Assembly (NCBI RefSeq): GCF_021596505.1
Contig: NZ_PJIZ01000035.1
Coordinates: forward strand, 1-48,408
DNA length: 48,408 bases
Direction: 5' to 3'
From: Nostoc sp. CMAA1605
Lineage (GTDB): Bacteria; Cyanobacteriota; Cyanobacteriia; Cyanobacteriales; Nostocaceae
Shown here: piece after piece, positions 37,273 through 46,146 of the stretch
Layout: every line of letters begins with the position of its first letter
Position numbering within the stretch: the first letter of the stretch is position 1
The notes under the pieces: generated by a model
What the model was told of the DNA's origin: nothing
Seen by the model: the letters and a program-made list of their open reading frames with translations, nothing else
The model's database searches: none
Translations under genes and position numbers: made by a program

Positions 37273-37446
37273 GGGTTGGGGACTGATCAATTCAAAATTC
37301 AAAATTCAAAATTCAAAATTAAAGAAGGATTGGGGATTGGGGACTGGGGACTGGGGACTGGGGACAAGGGAAGAGATGAGAAAAACTGTTCCCTGTTCCC
37401 TGTTCCCTGTTCCCTAATGACTATTGACTATTGACTATTGACTAGA
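37270..37446. repeat. Compound repeat region: AATTCAA, GGGGACT, CCCTGTT and TATTGAC arrays
   Basis: Four different heptamer families follow each other between two convergent genes: AATTCAA (37289-37320), GGGGACT/GGGGATT (37328-37363), TTCCCTG (37387-37415) and ACTATTG (37417-37443). Both flanking stop codons are TAG and are part of the first repeat units. Confidence 0.88.
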
Positions 37447-38301
37447 CTACAAAACACTACGGATATTGTCACGATAACTTGCGGTGTCTAATCCGTCACG
37501 TCCATTGCTGGGTTGACGATCAATAGCAGCTTGTAAAGCACTGATGCGATCGCTTGTGGCTGGGTGTGTACTTAAAAATGTTGGGGCAGAACTGCCACTT
37601 TTGAGCAATTTTCGCATAAAGCTTACCATCCCACTGGGAGCATAACCAGCCCGGATGAGAGTTCTTAAGCCCCGCTTATCAGCATCAAATTCATCTTGAC
37701 GACTGCGGGGACGATTGAGTGCTAGTTCTACACCAATTCCCACGGCGGTATTGCGTTCTAAACCCGCAGCTGTGGCTACACCACTGGCTAATGCTCTTTG
37801 CTGCATCTGTTTAACTAAATGTTTACCACTAATATGACCCCATTCATGGGAGATGACGCTAGCGAGTTCCGCTTCATTTTCTGCGGCTTTGATTAAGCCC
37901 GTGTTGACGTAAACAAAACCACCCGCAGTTGCAAACGCGTTGATAGCTTTATCTTCTACTACCTGAAATGTGGCAGGAAGTCTAGGGCGATCGCTACTTG
38001 CTACTATCCGCCTGCCAATATCTTCTACATAGCGATTAATTTGCGGATCACGATTGAGTTTGACTTCACTACGTAATTGCTGATTCATTTGCGCGCCCAG
38101 TTCTACTTCCTGACGATCAGATATATTCGATAGTTGTAGCACTTGCGCCCCTTGGAACAATAGAGGTAATAAATCTATGGCTCTACCAGGTAAAGGTGTA
38201 GTGATACACAAACTAATAGCCACCACTACCGAAATCAACGGATAAAACCAGCGTCGCCGCCAAAGATGATAATTTGCCATCCAGCCTTTCCTGTCAATCA
38301 T
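37447..38301 (-). CDS. M48 family metalloprotease, periplasmic
   Basis: The 284-residue protein has an N-terminal signal or anchor (19-40, FYPLISVVVAISLCITTPLPG) and the zinc motif HEWGH (His152, Glu153, His156). The distal acidic ligand lies in QDEFDADKRG near 205. The domain order resembles BepA/LoiP-like outer-membrane quality-control proteases without TPR repeats. A role in turnover of misassembled envelope proteins is inferred from the family. It ends in TAG followed by TAGTCAA repeats. Confidence 0.9.
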   Translation of the reverse strand: MIDRKGWMANYHLWRRRWFYPLISVVVAISLCITTPLPGRAIDLLPLLFQGAQVLQLSNISDRQEVELGAQMNQQLRSEVKLNRDPQINRYVEDIGRRIVASSDRPRLPATFQVVEDKAINAFATAGGFVYVNTGLIKAAENEAELASVISHEWGHISGKHLVKQMQQRALASGVATAAGLERNTAVGIGVELALNRPRSRQDEFDADKRGLRTLIRAGYAPSGMVSFMRKLLKSGSSAPTFLSTHPATSDRISALQAAIDRQPSNGRDGLDTASYRDNIRSVL

Positions 38302-38389
38302 AAATTCGGTGAGACAATTCTTGCAGGGAACAATTAATCAAGACGTACATACAGCGTTTAAAGTTGCATTCAGCACTCAGGGAAGGAGA

Positions 38390-38518
38390 GTAATGAGTGC
38401 TGAGTGCTGAGTAATGAGTAATGAGTAATGAGTTAGGAAATCAATTCTACCTTGTCTACCTTGTCTACCTTGTCTACCTTGTCTCCCTTGTCCCCAATCC
38501 CCAGTCCCCAATCCCCTA
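38390..38518. repeat. GAGTAAT, CTACCTTGT and CCCCAATC arrays
   Basis: AGTGCTGAGTGCTGAGTAATGAGTAATGAG runs at 38395-38433, CTACCTTGT repeats five times at 38448-38484, and CCCCAATCCCCAGTCCCC abuts the sdhB stop codon. Confidence 0.85.
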
Positions 38519-39493
38519 ATCTTCCGCCTTCACTGCTGTAATGAGCGATCGCACTTCTTCTACTCCTTCGGAGGGTTCAAAGGAGAGGGGGAATTTGCCT
38601 TTGATGAGCATACGTAAACCTAAAGGTGCGATGCTTAGTAATCCTCTTAAGTCTTGGAAGTAGTTACCCACAACTTGCAAACCAAATTGTCTTTCATCAA
38701 TCCAGCCGCCTGCTTTGACTAGTTCTACTAATACCTTACGATGGCGAATTGAGCGACTATCACTCGCTTGTTTGTGGGAGAGAATTTCTTGTTTAATTTT
38801 GGTGATTTGTTCTAGGGGGGAAACTTCCATTGGACAAACTGCATCGCAGTAGAGACATCGGGTACATCCCCACACGCCTTTAGTCCCTTCGTTGTAATTT
38901 TCTAGGCGATTGGCTGTATCTGTATCGCGGGAGTCAGCAACCATGCGGTAGGCTTTAGCCAGAGCATGAGGCCCTACAAAATCGGGATTGACTTCCCGTG
39001 CATTGCATTCTGAGTAGCAAGCACCGCACATAATACAGTTACCAGTTTGATCTAGTTGCGATCGCTCTTGTGGTGTTTGTAAAAATTCTCTTTCTGGGAC
39101 TTGTCTAGCGGCGGTACTAACATAGGGTGCAACAGTTTCTAAATTTTCCCAGAAACTATTCATATCCACGACTAAATCTTTAATCACCGGCATATTTCCC
39201 ATTGGTGCGATGCTAATTTCTGGAATTCCATCGCTTTGTTGTGGTAATCTTGCTAGTTCACTGCCGACATTTTCCTTACAAGCTAAGGCGGAGCGTCCAT
39301 TAATTCGCATCGCACAACTACCACAAATGGTATTGCGGCAATTTTTGCGAAAGGCTAAAGTACCATCCTGCTCCCATTTAATCCGATTCAGGCAATCCAA
39401 AATCGTACTACCAGGTTCTGTCTCTAAAATGTAATTTTGGACTATGGCAGGGGAACTATACTGTTGTCGAATGATTTTAAAATTAACCTTCAT
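38516..39493 (-). CDS. sdhB: Succinate dehydrogenase/fumarate reductase iron-sulfur subunit
   Basis: This 325-residue subunit passes electrons from the flavoprotein to quinones. The 2Fe-2S ligands are Cys52, Cys57, Cys60 and Cys72 (NCRNTICGSCAMRING). The C-terminal clusters use Cys153, 156, 159, 163 (CIMCGACYSEC) and Cys210, 213, 216, 220 (CTRCLYCDAVC). It is longer than the typical 240-residue form, as in cyanobacterial SdhB. sdhA is not adjacent. It provides a route to the plastoquinone pool in the thylakoid membrane. Confidence 0.93.
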   Translation of the reverse strand: MKVNFKIIRQQYSSPAIVQNYILETEPGSTILDCLNRIKWEQDGTLAFRKNCRNTICGSCAMRINGRSALACKENVGSELARLPQQSDGIPEISIAPMGNMPVIKDLVVDMNSFWENLETVAPYVSTAARQVPEREFLQTPQERSQLDQTGNCIMCGACYSECNAREVNPDFVGPHALAKAYRMVADSRDTDTANRLENYNEGTKGVWGCTRCLYCDAVCPMEVSPLEQITKIKQEILSHKQASDSRSIRHRKVLVELVKAGGWIDERQFGLQVVGNYFQDLRGLLSIAPLGLRMLIKGKFPLSFEPSEGVEEVRSLITAVKAED

Positions 39494-39530
39494 GAGTTCT
39501 CACCGAAATTTTTAATTTAGTGCATCAGCC

Positions 39531-39773
39531 TCAAAAACTTAAATCAATTAATTTAGGGATTTTTGTTCCCGTAGCCTGACGGGATAAAATTTCTGGTGTG
39601 GGTTGTCCATCCCAGAAAAATTTTTCAGCCGGATTTGTGATTTTAGATTGACAATCTTTGTAGCTAATCCAGCCCAACGTGTATTTTAGATTCCTGCTGC
39701 CAACAAGTAGGACGCTAATACCTGACTTTTGCAGTAGGATTACCAAAAGTACCAAAAAACCATCTAAAATCAA
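39531..39773 (-). CDS. Hypothetical 80-residue protein
   Basis: The frame begins with a hydrophobic stretch (MILDGFLVLLVILLQKSGIS) and ends with a polar segment (NPAEKFFWDGQPTPEILSRQ). The second half looks protein-like and vaguely recalls the C-terminal end of a larger DNA-binding or nuclease protein. It could be a gene remnant. No ribosome-binding site is obvious. Confidence 0.3.
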   Translation of the reverse strand: MILDGFLVLLVILLQKSGISVLLVGSRNLKYTLGWISYKDCQSKITNPAEKFFWDGQPTPEILSRQATGTKIPKLIDLSF

Positions 39774-39910
39774 AATCCCGAACTACAAATTGACAAAATC
39801 AAGGCTAGTGGTGACAAAAAATCAGCTATATATATTGTTACCCTTAATTCTGGGACTAGCATTAATAGGCTAATTGTTCAAGAGAGACTGAATCTAGTTT
39901 AAATATAACT

Positions 39911-40066
39911 ATGATCATCTTTGATGACAGCAGCACCATCAGACCGATTTATGTTGCTGACAAACACTCAAGCATTAACAGCAGCACTTGCATCCCCAAT
40001 CACAAATCTCTAGGAAAAATTTTTCTAGGGAAGAAAACTTGCCTCCAGAACTTTTGTCTTGGGTAA
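39911..40066 (+). CDS. Hypothetical 51-residue ORF
   Basis: An ATG-started frame reads MIIFDDSSTIRPIYVADKHS onward and ends CLQNFCLG. The composition is not obviously random, but there is no ribosome-binding site and no recognised family. Confidence 0.2.
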   Translation: MIIFDDSSTIRPIYVADKHSSINSSTCIPNHKSLGKIFLGKKTCLQNFCLG

Positions 40067-40395
40067 GCTACGTCAGCACGCAATCTAAAATTATCCGTGT
40101 CAAGGGGGTTTACCAGGAATGAATATAGGTTTATCCTCTATATTGTCTGTCTACCTACAATAAATGCTCTGCAACTTATTCACACATCTTGATGCCAACA
40201 TCTACAAATGGCAATGGTTGTAAAATCCCTGTACACATCGCTCAATTTTATGTTTTTGGTTGCATGGAAGCCGCAAAGCTAAGAATAAACATCCACGAAG
40301 TCGCGTGTAGTCTTCAGCAAATGTCAGAAAATTTATTCTTCCCATAGACAGACGTACATAAAACACTAGCCCTTCTGCTCTCGACACAATAAACT

Positions 40396-40431
40396 AGGAG
40401 GTTAATACTCATGGCTTTTGATCTGGCTTGA
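40396..40431 (+). promoter_or_regulatory. Perfect AGGAGG ribosome-binding site with a six-codon ORF
   Basis: AGGAGG at 40396-40401 is nine bases before ATG at 40411, which is followed by five sense codons and TGA (MAFDLA). Either this is a leader peptide or the frame of a lost gene has shifted: one frame over, the sequence continues ESSKLKDITYPSKLLI before a stop. Confidence 0.4.
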
Positions 40432-40543
40432 ATCAAGTAAGCTAAAGGATATAACTTACCCTTCAAAACTACTCATCTAAATTTAGATTAATTTTTATAA
40501 AAGCTATACAGCAAAACTCACTCTTCCTGATGAACCCTACAAA

Positions 40544-40583
40544 AAATCCTAGCCGCTTTTTGTTGCGAGGAGCTAGGGGATTT
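40544..40583. other. Imperfect hairpin
   Basis: AAATCCTAGC (40544-40553) pairs with GCTAGGGGATTT (40572-40583) with a two-G bulge, and an inner CGC/GCG pair narrows the loop. No T-run follows, so it is not a typical terminator. Confidence 0.5.
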
Positions 40584-40665
40584 AGATAAAACTTTACTTT
40601 TAAATTAAATTAAAAAATAAACAATTATTTTGCTATTATTAGTCCATGCTAGTATTTAATATAAA

Positions 40666-40736
40666 ATTACGAAGTCACAAAATTCAGAATCAACAGCTGT
40701 ACAACTACAGCTAACACTGCTGAGTTTCTTCGTAAT
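40666..40736. other. Candidate structured RNA element
   Basis: ATTACGAAG (40666-40674) and CTTCGTAAT (40728-40736) form a perfect outer 9-bp stem. Inside, AGCTGT (40695-40700) and ACAGCT (40707-40712) form a perfect inner stem with a 6-nt loop. It lies 450 bp upstream of calA in a region without genes. It could be part of a small RNA or a long leader. Confidence 0.4.
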
Positions 40737-41192
40737 CTAGAGACAGAAATTTCATGTCTCGACAGGTAGGACAAAAGGGTGTATGTCCGTAAAACCATAT
40801 TCCAATCCCATGCTGTCCATAGTTTAAGAGGAAGTAGAGGTAAACCCTGACAACTCAAGAGCTATGAAGGAAGCACCGTCAGAGGAAAATCAGCAATTTC
40901 TTTGGTCTACAACTTATTTGTAATGGTTAGACCAAACGAGAAAATAATTGCCTTTCCGATGATGAATAATGGTTGAAAATGCCGTAAAATCACCGAAAAT
41001 AATGCCTGTGTAACTCGTGGACTCTCATCTGTTGTGGTCATCCACAATAGAGGTACTTGAGGATAATATCAGCAGGAATTCACCCTAAAACTTAAAGTCC
41101 CCAGTAGCTTTGTATAGATGCTAAAAAATCAAATACTGGCAAAGGACAACATAATTTATCAGTTTGGAGAGAGTAAGGAAAATTTGACCATA

Positions 41193-41627
41193 ATGAGTGA
41201 AACTGCAACTGCGCCTTTAACTGGAAAAGCACTGCTAGCGAAAGTCAAAGAACTTTCTAATTTACCTAGAAGAGAAAGAGCCAAGCAGTGTGGCTACTAT
41301 ACTGTTACAAAGAATAACCAAGTCCGTGTCAACCTCACCGATTTCTATGATGCTTTGCTATCGGCTAGAGGAATTCCTCTGAGTCCAGAAGCACCAAAAG
41401 ATGGCCGTGGTCGTGAACCGACATATCGTGTTAGTGTTCATCAAAACGGTCAAATTGTCATTGGTGCTACCTACACCAAGGCGATGGGTTTGAAGGCTGG
41501 TGACGAATTTGAAATCCGACTAGGTTACAAGCATATTCACTTGATTCAATTGGGTGAAAGCGATAAAAAGCTGGCTTCTGACATAGATGTTGAAGATGCT
41601 GACGAAGATGTAGAAGACGAAGAATAA
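41193..41627 (+). CDS. calA: Cyanobacterial AbrB-like transcriptional regulator CalA
   Basis: From the ATG at 41193 the product has 144 residues, beginning MSETATAPLTGKALLAKVKE; a 25-residue upstream extension of the frame lacks family sequence. The C-terminal half (RVSVHQNGQIVIGATYTKAM) is the AbrB-like DNA-binding swapped hairpin. The acidic tail (DVEDADEDVEDEE) is typical. CalA-type regulators bind promoters of hydrogenase, superoxide dismutase and cell-division genes in Anabaena. It is monocistronic with a long upstream region. Confidence 0.93.
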   Translation: MSETATAPLTGKALLAKVKELSNLPRRERAKQCGYYTVTKNNQVRVNLTDFYDALLSARGIPLSPEAPKDGRGREPTYRVSVHQNGQIVIGATYTKAMGLKAGDEFEIRLGYKHIHLIQLGESDKKLASDIDVEDADEDVEDEE

Positions 41628-41836
41628 ATTTTCTGCTATTTGGGGTGAGTTTCTGAGGAATACTTGGTAACTTATCCCTAAAACCAGCGAAAGTATCGTA
41701 TTCCTAATTAGATAAACTTATCTAATATAAAAATCACGATTAGACCCCTTGCAGATGTTACCAGTTTTGGTAAAGTCTTGATTAATCAACAAGACATTCA
41801 TTTTGCAAGAAATCTATCGTGATTTTTTTGTTTAGT

Positions 41837-42649
41837 ATGACCAATTTCTCCGTACCATCCATCAGCAATTTACTGACATCGCTACAAGATGCACCAGTAA
41901 TAGTTGTGGTGATGGCATTTTTTATGGCTTGGTTGGGGTGTTGGCTACCAATTGCCCTAGTCTTACTCAGATTACTACATTGGCAACCAATAAAACCTTT
42001 ACAACCAGAACAGAAATTACCGTTAATTGTCTCACTCTATCTATTAGCACCCTTGATAGTTTGGGGCGTGATTAGGTTAACTAATAGTTCTTTCTCCGAC
42101 TACGGAGTTGTGGCTAATTTGTCCATGTTAGGTGCTTTAGCACTAGGTTTTGGGTTAGGAGTATTCAGTCTATTTATTTCCTATACCTGTCAATTTTGGT
42201 TGGGTTGGTGTGTCTTTAAAGAGTTAAATATCAAGCAAATAGCATCTATATTACCATCTATTTTATTAATAGCGTTATTAGTAGGTGGGATAGAAGAGCT
42301 AGTATTTCGGGGTTTTTTATTAACGGAATTAGAGCAAGATTATTCTGTGTGGGTAGCGGCGGTAATTTCTAGCGTGATTTTCGCACTCTTGCATTTAGTC
42401 TGGGAACAACAGGAAACACTCCCCCAAATACCAGGATTATGGTTACTGGGGATGATGCTAGTGTTAGCGAGGATATGCGATCGCAGCCATAATTTAGGTA
42501 TAGCCTGGGGATTACATTCAGCTTTAGTCTGGGCGATCGCTACTATAGATACAGCCCAACTAGTAACTTATACAGGGAAAGTCTCGGAATGGTGGACTGG
42601 GAAGAACAATAAACCCCTAGCAGGAGTGCGGGAATTATTTGTGTTTTAG
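41837..42649 (+). CDS. CPBP-family intramembrane glutamic endopeptidase
   Basis: This 270-residue protein (from ATG at 41837; a GTG 18 bp upstream is an alternative) has about seven transmembrane segments. The CPBP/Abi motifs are GGIEELVFRGFLL (motif 1, two glutamates and Arg), the FALLHLVWE region (motif 2, His) and a C-terminal NLGIAWGLHSALVWAI (motif 3, His). The family includes CAAX-processing proteases and bacteriocin-immunity proteins; here the substrate is unknown. Confidence 0.9.
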   Translation: MTNFSVPSISNLLTSLQDAPVIVVVMAFFMAWLGCWLPIALVLLRLLHWQPIKPLQPEQKLPLIVSLYLLAPLIVWGVIRLTNSSFSDYGVVANLSMLGALALGFGLGVFSLFISYTCQFWLGWCVFKELNIKQIASILPSILLIALLVGGIEELVFRGFLLTELEQDYSVWVAAVISSVIFALLHLVWEQQETLPQIPGLWLLGMMLVLARICDRSHNLGIAWGLHSALVWAIATIDTAQLVTYTGKVSEWWTGKNNKPLAGVRELFVF

Positions 42650-42792
42650 GAACTAGCTTAATACTTTGGTTATTTTCTAGGTCTGGGTGAAATCAGTACA
42701 CAGTCAACAGTGATCAGGATCAAGAGTGTTCATAACTGATAAATGTTTTGCCTATGCCAGAATAGAATATCAGTAAAACTACGGTTTGACCT

Positions 42793-43185
42793 ATGGTGTG
42801 GAATCCAGGGAAGCAGTTATTTGGTGGACGCTACATAATCGAGAAAAAATTGGGTGAGGGTGGAATTGGTATCACTTACCTAGCCAAAAATAAACAGGGT
42901 CAACTGCGGGTAATTAAAACTCTGCGTGAAGAAATACTGAATAATCCTACTTGGATACCGCATCAAAGTAAACTCAAGCAAGACTTTAAAGAAGAAGCAT
43001 TACGCCTGGCTTTATGTCGCCATCCCCACATCGTAGAAGTGGAAAATGTATTTGATGATGGTGACTTACCCTGCATGGCAATGGAGTACATCGAAGGGGA
43101 AGATTTAGGTAAGCGGATAACCCAAAAGGGAGCATTACCAGAAGCAGAAGCACTAGAATATATTCGACAAATTGCGATGCTTTGA
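42793..43185 (+). CDS. Ser/Thr protein kinase, N-lobe fragment of a frame-broken gene
   Basis: The 130-residue frame begins MVWNPGKQLFGGRYIIEKKL and contains the glycine loop GEGGIGITYLA, the ATP lysine (LRVIKTLRE), the alphaC glutamate and the hinge MEYIEGED. It stops inside helix E (YIRQIAML). The missing half is in the next frame, starting at the overlapping TTGA. Restoring one G near 43174 (ATTGCGAT to ATTGGCGAT) would give one continuous kinase (YIRQIGDALILVHEKGLLHR). The break could be a real mutation or a sequencing error. Confidence 0.85.
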   Translation: MVWNPGKQLFGGRYIIEKKLGEGGIGITYLAKNKQGQLRVIKTLREEILNNPTWIPHQSKLKQDFKEEALRLALCRHPHIVEVENVFDDGDLPCMAMEYIEGEDLGKRITQKGALPEAEALEYIRQIAML

Positions 43186-45545
43186 TACTGGTTCACGAGA
43201 AAGGCTTGCTGCATAGAGATTTAAAGCCCGGTAATATTATGATCCGTGCAGGTAAGCCAGAAGCCGTACTGATTGACTTTGGTCTTGCTAAACAATTCAT
43301 TCCTGATGAAGTTATAGACCATACACAAGGGTTGACTCCTGCTTATGCGCCACCAGAACAGTATGTAAGGGTGGCAGAACGCGGTGAATATATTGATGTT
43401 TACGCCTTAGCTGCCACATTATATTCTTTACTAACTGGAGAGCCACCTATTTCAGTACCAGGAAGATCGCAATATACTCTGCAACCACCGAAAAATTTAA
43501 ATTCCAGCGTTAGTGACAGAGTAAATAAGGCAGTTATGAAGGGGATGGAGCTAGATTACAAGTTGCGTCCCAAGTCGGTGCAGGAATTTTTGGATTTGTT
43601 GGGATTACTTAAACCAAACAACTGGGAATGCGCCCACATCATCCCAAAAAGTTATGGACGAATAGTTTTTAGTCCCAAGGCAGATATTTTAGCAATCACA
43701 GTATATCGTTTTATTCACTTGTTGTCATCAACTACAGGTCAAATGATCCGTACTCTTCCTTCAGAACGTTATCCTGACATCGGTCATCTCAACGAGGTTA
43801 GTTCTATAGTCTTCAGTAGTGATGGGAAAATTCTAGCTAGTGGTAGTTCCGACAAAACTATCAAATTGTGGGACGTGGCAACAGGCAGAGAAATTTGCAC
43901 CCTCACTGGTCATTCCGAATCGGTTAATTCTGTAGTCTTCAGTAGCGATGGGCAAATGTTAGCTAGTGGTAGTTCGGACAAAACTATCAAGTTGTGGGAC
44001 GTGGCAACAGGCGAAGTAATTCGTACCCTCACTGACTATTCTGGCTATTCTCTAACCTTCAGTAGCGATGGACGAATACTTACTGACAGGTATTTTAAAC
44101 TGTGGGAAGTAGCAACAGGTAAAGAAATTAGCAGTTTCAATTTTACTGGTTATTCTGGCTTGATTAGGTATGCTGACTTAAGTCATGATGGCCGAATGTT
44201 GGCTATTAGTAGTGACAAAACTATCAAATTGTGGGATGTGGCAACAGGGAGAGAAATTTGTACCCTCACAGGTCATACCGAGTCAGTTAATCGTGCAATC
44301 TTCAGTCACGACGGACAGATTTTGGCTAGTGCTAGTCTGGATAACACTATCAAGCTGTGGAATGTGGCAACAGGCAGAGAAATTCGTACACTCAAAGGGC
44401 ATACCGACTCGATTGACTCCATTACTTTTAGTAGTGATGGGAAAATTCTAGTTAGTAGTAGTCAGTACAAAACTATCAAACTGTGGGAATTAGCAACAGG
44501 CCAAGAAATTTCCACTTTCAAAGATCATTCCGACTCGGTTAGTTTTGTAGCTTTCAGTCATAATATGCAAATTCTGGCTACTAGGAGTTGGAACTATAGT
44601 GGCAGACACTATGATTCTTGTACTTATATTAAACTGTGGGATTTGGCAACAGGTAGAGTATTTCACACTCTTAGCAGCCATTCCAAATCTATTAAATATG
44701 TTGCTTTCAGTAGCGATGGGAAAATGCTAGCTAGTGCTAGTTGGGACAATACTATCAAACTGTGGGACTTGGCAACAGGTGGAGAAATTCGCACTCTTAT
44801 AAATCAAAGTCAAAGTTTATTTAGTTATTTTGAATCTATCGCTGTCAATAGCGATGGGCGAATGCTGGCTATTGCTTGCGGTTACGAAACTATCAACCTC
44901 TGGGATGTGGAAACTGGTAGAGTAATTCGCACTCTTACTACTCGTTCCAAGCACGTTTCCTCTGTTGCTTTCAGTAGTAATGGACAAATGCTGGCTATTG
45001 CTGAGGAGTTTAACCCTATCAGATTGTGGGATTTGGCAACAGACAAAGAAATTCGCACTCTCAGTATTCGTTTTGATTGGCTTCTTGTCACCTGTATCTA
45101 TTCCGTTGCTTTTAGTAGTAATGGGCAAATTCTGGCTAATATTACGGGACACACTATCAGAGTATGGGAAGTGGCAACAGGGAGGAGAATTCACACTCTT
45201 AATCATTCTAATGTGAGCTCCTTCACTTTTAGTAGTGATGGGCAAATACTAGCTAGTGGTAGTGCCAAAACTATCAAATTGTGGGATGTCGCAACAGGGA
45301 GAGAAATTCGCACCCTCACTGGCCATCGCAGTATTGTTGATTCCATCACTTTCAGTAGTGATGGGCAAATGCTAGCCAGTGGTAGTTGGGACGGGACTAT
45401 CAAACTGTGGGAAGTGGCAACGGGTAGAGAAATTTTCACCCTTAATCATTTTAACCAGGTTACTTGTGTCGCCTTTAGCCCCGATGGCAATTGGCTAGCG
45501 GCTGGAGACTATAGCGGAAATATCAAAATTTGGCGACGCAGCTAG
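43182..45545 (+). CDS. Ser/Thr kinase C-lobe with about 14 WD40 repeats (second part of the frame-broken gene)
   Basis: The 787-residue frame opens at TTG (43182). Residues 1-145 hold the kinase C-lobe: LLHRDLKPGNIMI, LIDFGLAK, TPAYAPPEQY and DVYALAATLYSLLTGEPP. From about 150 on come WD40 repeats, each with VAFSSDGQMLASGSxDKTIKLWDVATGREIxTL-like order. I count 14 with a recognisable LW/VW/IW end, plus one degenerate at the start, enough for two seven-bladed propellers. Such kinase-WD40 fusions are common signalling proteins in Nostocales. The final unit ends NIKIWRRS. Confidence 0.9.
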   Translation: MILVHEKGLLHRDLKPGNIMIRAGKPEAVLIDFGLAKQFIPDEVIDHTQGLTPAYAPPEQYVRVAERGEYIDVYALAATLYSLLTGEPPISVPGRSQYTLQPPKNLNSSVSDRVNKAVMKGMELDYKLRPKSVQEFLDLLGLLKPNNWECAHIIPKSYGRIVFSPKADILAITVYRFIHLLSSTTGQMIRTLPSERYPDIGHLNEVSSIVFSSDGKILASGSSDKTIKLWDVATGREICTLTGHSESVNSVVFSSDGQMLASGSSDKTIKLWDVATGEVIRTLTDYSGYSLTFSSDGRILTDRYFKLWEVATGKEISSFNFTGYSGLIRYADLSHDGRMLAISSDKTIKLWDVATGREICTLTGHTESVNRAIFSHDGQILASASLDNTIKLWNVATGREIRTLKGHTDSIDSITFSSDGKILVSSSQYKTIKLWELATGQEISTFKDHSDSVSFVAFSHNMQILATRSWNYSGRHYDSCTYIKLWDLATGRVFHTLSSHSKSIKYVAFSSDGKMLASASWDNTIKLWDLATGGEIRTLINQSQSLFSYFESIAVNSDGRMLAIACGYETINLWDVETGRVIRTLTTRSKHVSSVAFSSNGQMLAIAEEFNPIRLWDLATDKEIRTLSIRFDWLLVTCIYSVAFSSNGQILANITGHTIRVWEVATGRRIHTLNHSNVSSFTFSSDGQILASGSAKTIKLWDVATGREIRTLTGHRSIVDSITFSSDGQMLASGSWDGTIKLWEVATGREIFTLNHFNQVTCVAFSPDGNWLAAGDYSGNIKIWRRS

Positions 45546-45599
45546 TTTGGCAATTACAGCGTCTAAATAGTATTAGAACTAGCGAACAATAAACACAAT

Positions 45600-45824
45600 A
45601 TGTCTAAAGCATACGAATTTCCTGCCAATGTCACCACTGAAGGCAAAATAGAATTACCGAATGCTGTTTTACAACAATTAGCAAATAATCAGCAGGTAAA
45701 AGTAATTATTCTCGTCACTGAACCCACAGAAGCGGAACAAGAAGAAGCCGCTTGGCAACGTCTTGCAGCCGAACAATTATTAAAAGGTTACAGCGAAGAT
45801 GATGCTATCTACGACACGATGTAA
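45600..45824 (+). CDS. Antitoxin of a MazF/PemK-like pair
   Basis: This 74-residue protein starts MSKAYEFPANVTTEGKIELP and ends LLKGYSEDDAIYDTM. An N-terminal AbrB-like beta hairpin (VTTEGKIELPNAVLQQL) and an acidic helical C-terminus fit cyanobacterial antitoxins. The toxin ATG is 3 bp past the stop. Confidence 0.75.
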   Translation: MSKAYEFPANVTTEGKIELPNAVLQQLANNQQVKVIILVTEPTEAEQEEAAWQRLAAEQLLKGYSEDDAIYDTM

Positions 45825-45827
45825 GCA

Positions 45828-46091
45828 ATGCAAAATTATCAATCTGGCTCAGTCATTTTACTCAAACTTCCATTTTCTGATGCAGTAACATTCAAACTTC
45901 GCCCGGTTTTATTAATTTTAGATACCGGAGATGATGATGTGATTGTGTCGCGGATTACTAGCCAAATCACTCACACTGCTTTTGATGTTGAAATTATCGA
46001 ATGGCAACAAGCAGGTTTAATGCGTCCATCGGTAGTGAAATTGCATAAGATAAACACAGTAGAAAAGCGGCTATTAGAACGTCAATATTGA
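45828..46091 (+). CDS. MazF/PemK-type endoribonuclease toxin, shortened C-terminus
   Basis: The 87-residue protein has the MazF-type SH3-like barrel pattern: GSVILLKLPFSDAVTFKLRP (RP signature), VIVSRITSQ and AGLMRPSVVKLHKINTVEKR. These toxins cut mRNA. Most relatives run about 20 residues further (IGxLSxED-type ending); here a TGA follows LLERQY. A second-site truncation may reduce activity. A hairpin follows downstream. Confidence 0.8.
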   Translation: MQNYQSGSVILLKLPFSDAVTFKLRPVLLILDTGDDDVIVSRITSQITHTAFDVEIIEWQQAGLMRPSVVKLHKINTVEKRLLERQY

Positions 46092-46146
46092 AAGCAAAAA
46101 TAATATTTGTTATTGATTATTTTCAGTTTTTCCGATTCATGAACAA

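Larger units (their letters stand above)
39494..41192. other. Gene-poor 1.7-kb region between sdhB and calA
   Basis: No ORF here matches a family I recognise. It contains the candidates listed separately: an 80-codon minus ORF (39531), a 51-codon plus ORF (39911), a perfect ribosome-binding site with a six-codon ORF (40396), and two hairpins (40544 and 40666). Frames of 61-63 codons at 40202 and 40667 (minus) show no conserved pattern. There is no tandem array, which is unusual for an intergenic region in this window. Confidence 0.5.

Noticed and set aside
40740..41000. Possible tnpB or group II intron end in the calA upstream region
   Set aside because: A frame reading SYEGSTVRGKSAIS carries two upstream stops, and no domain V or TnpB motif is present.
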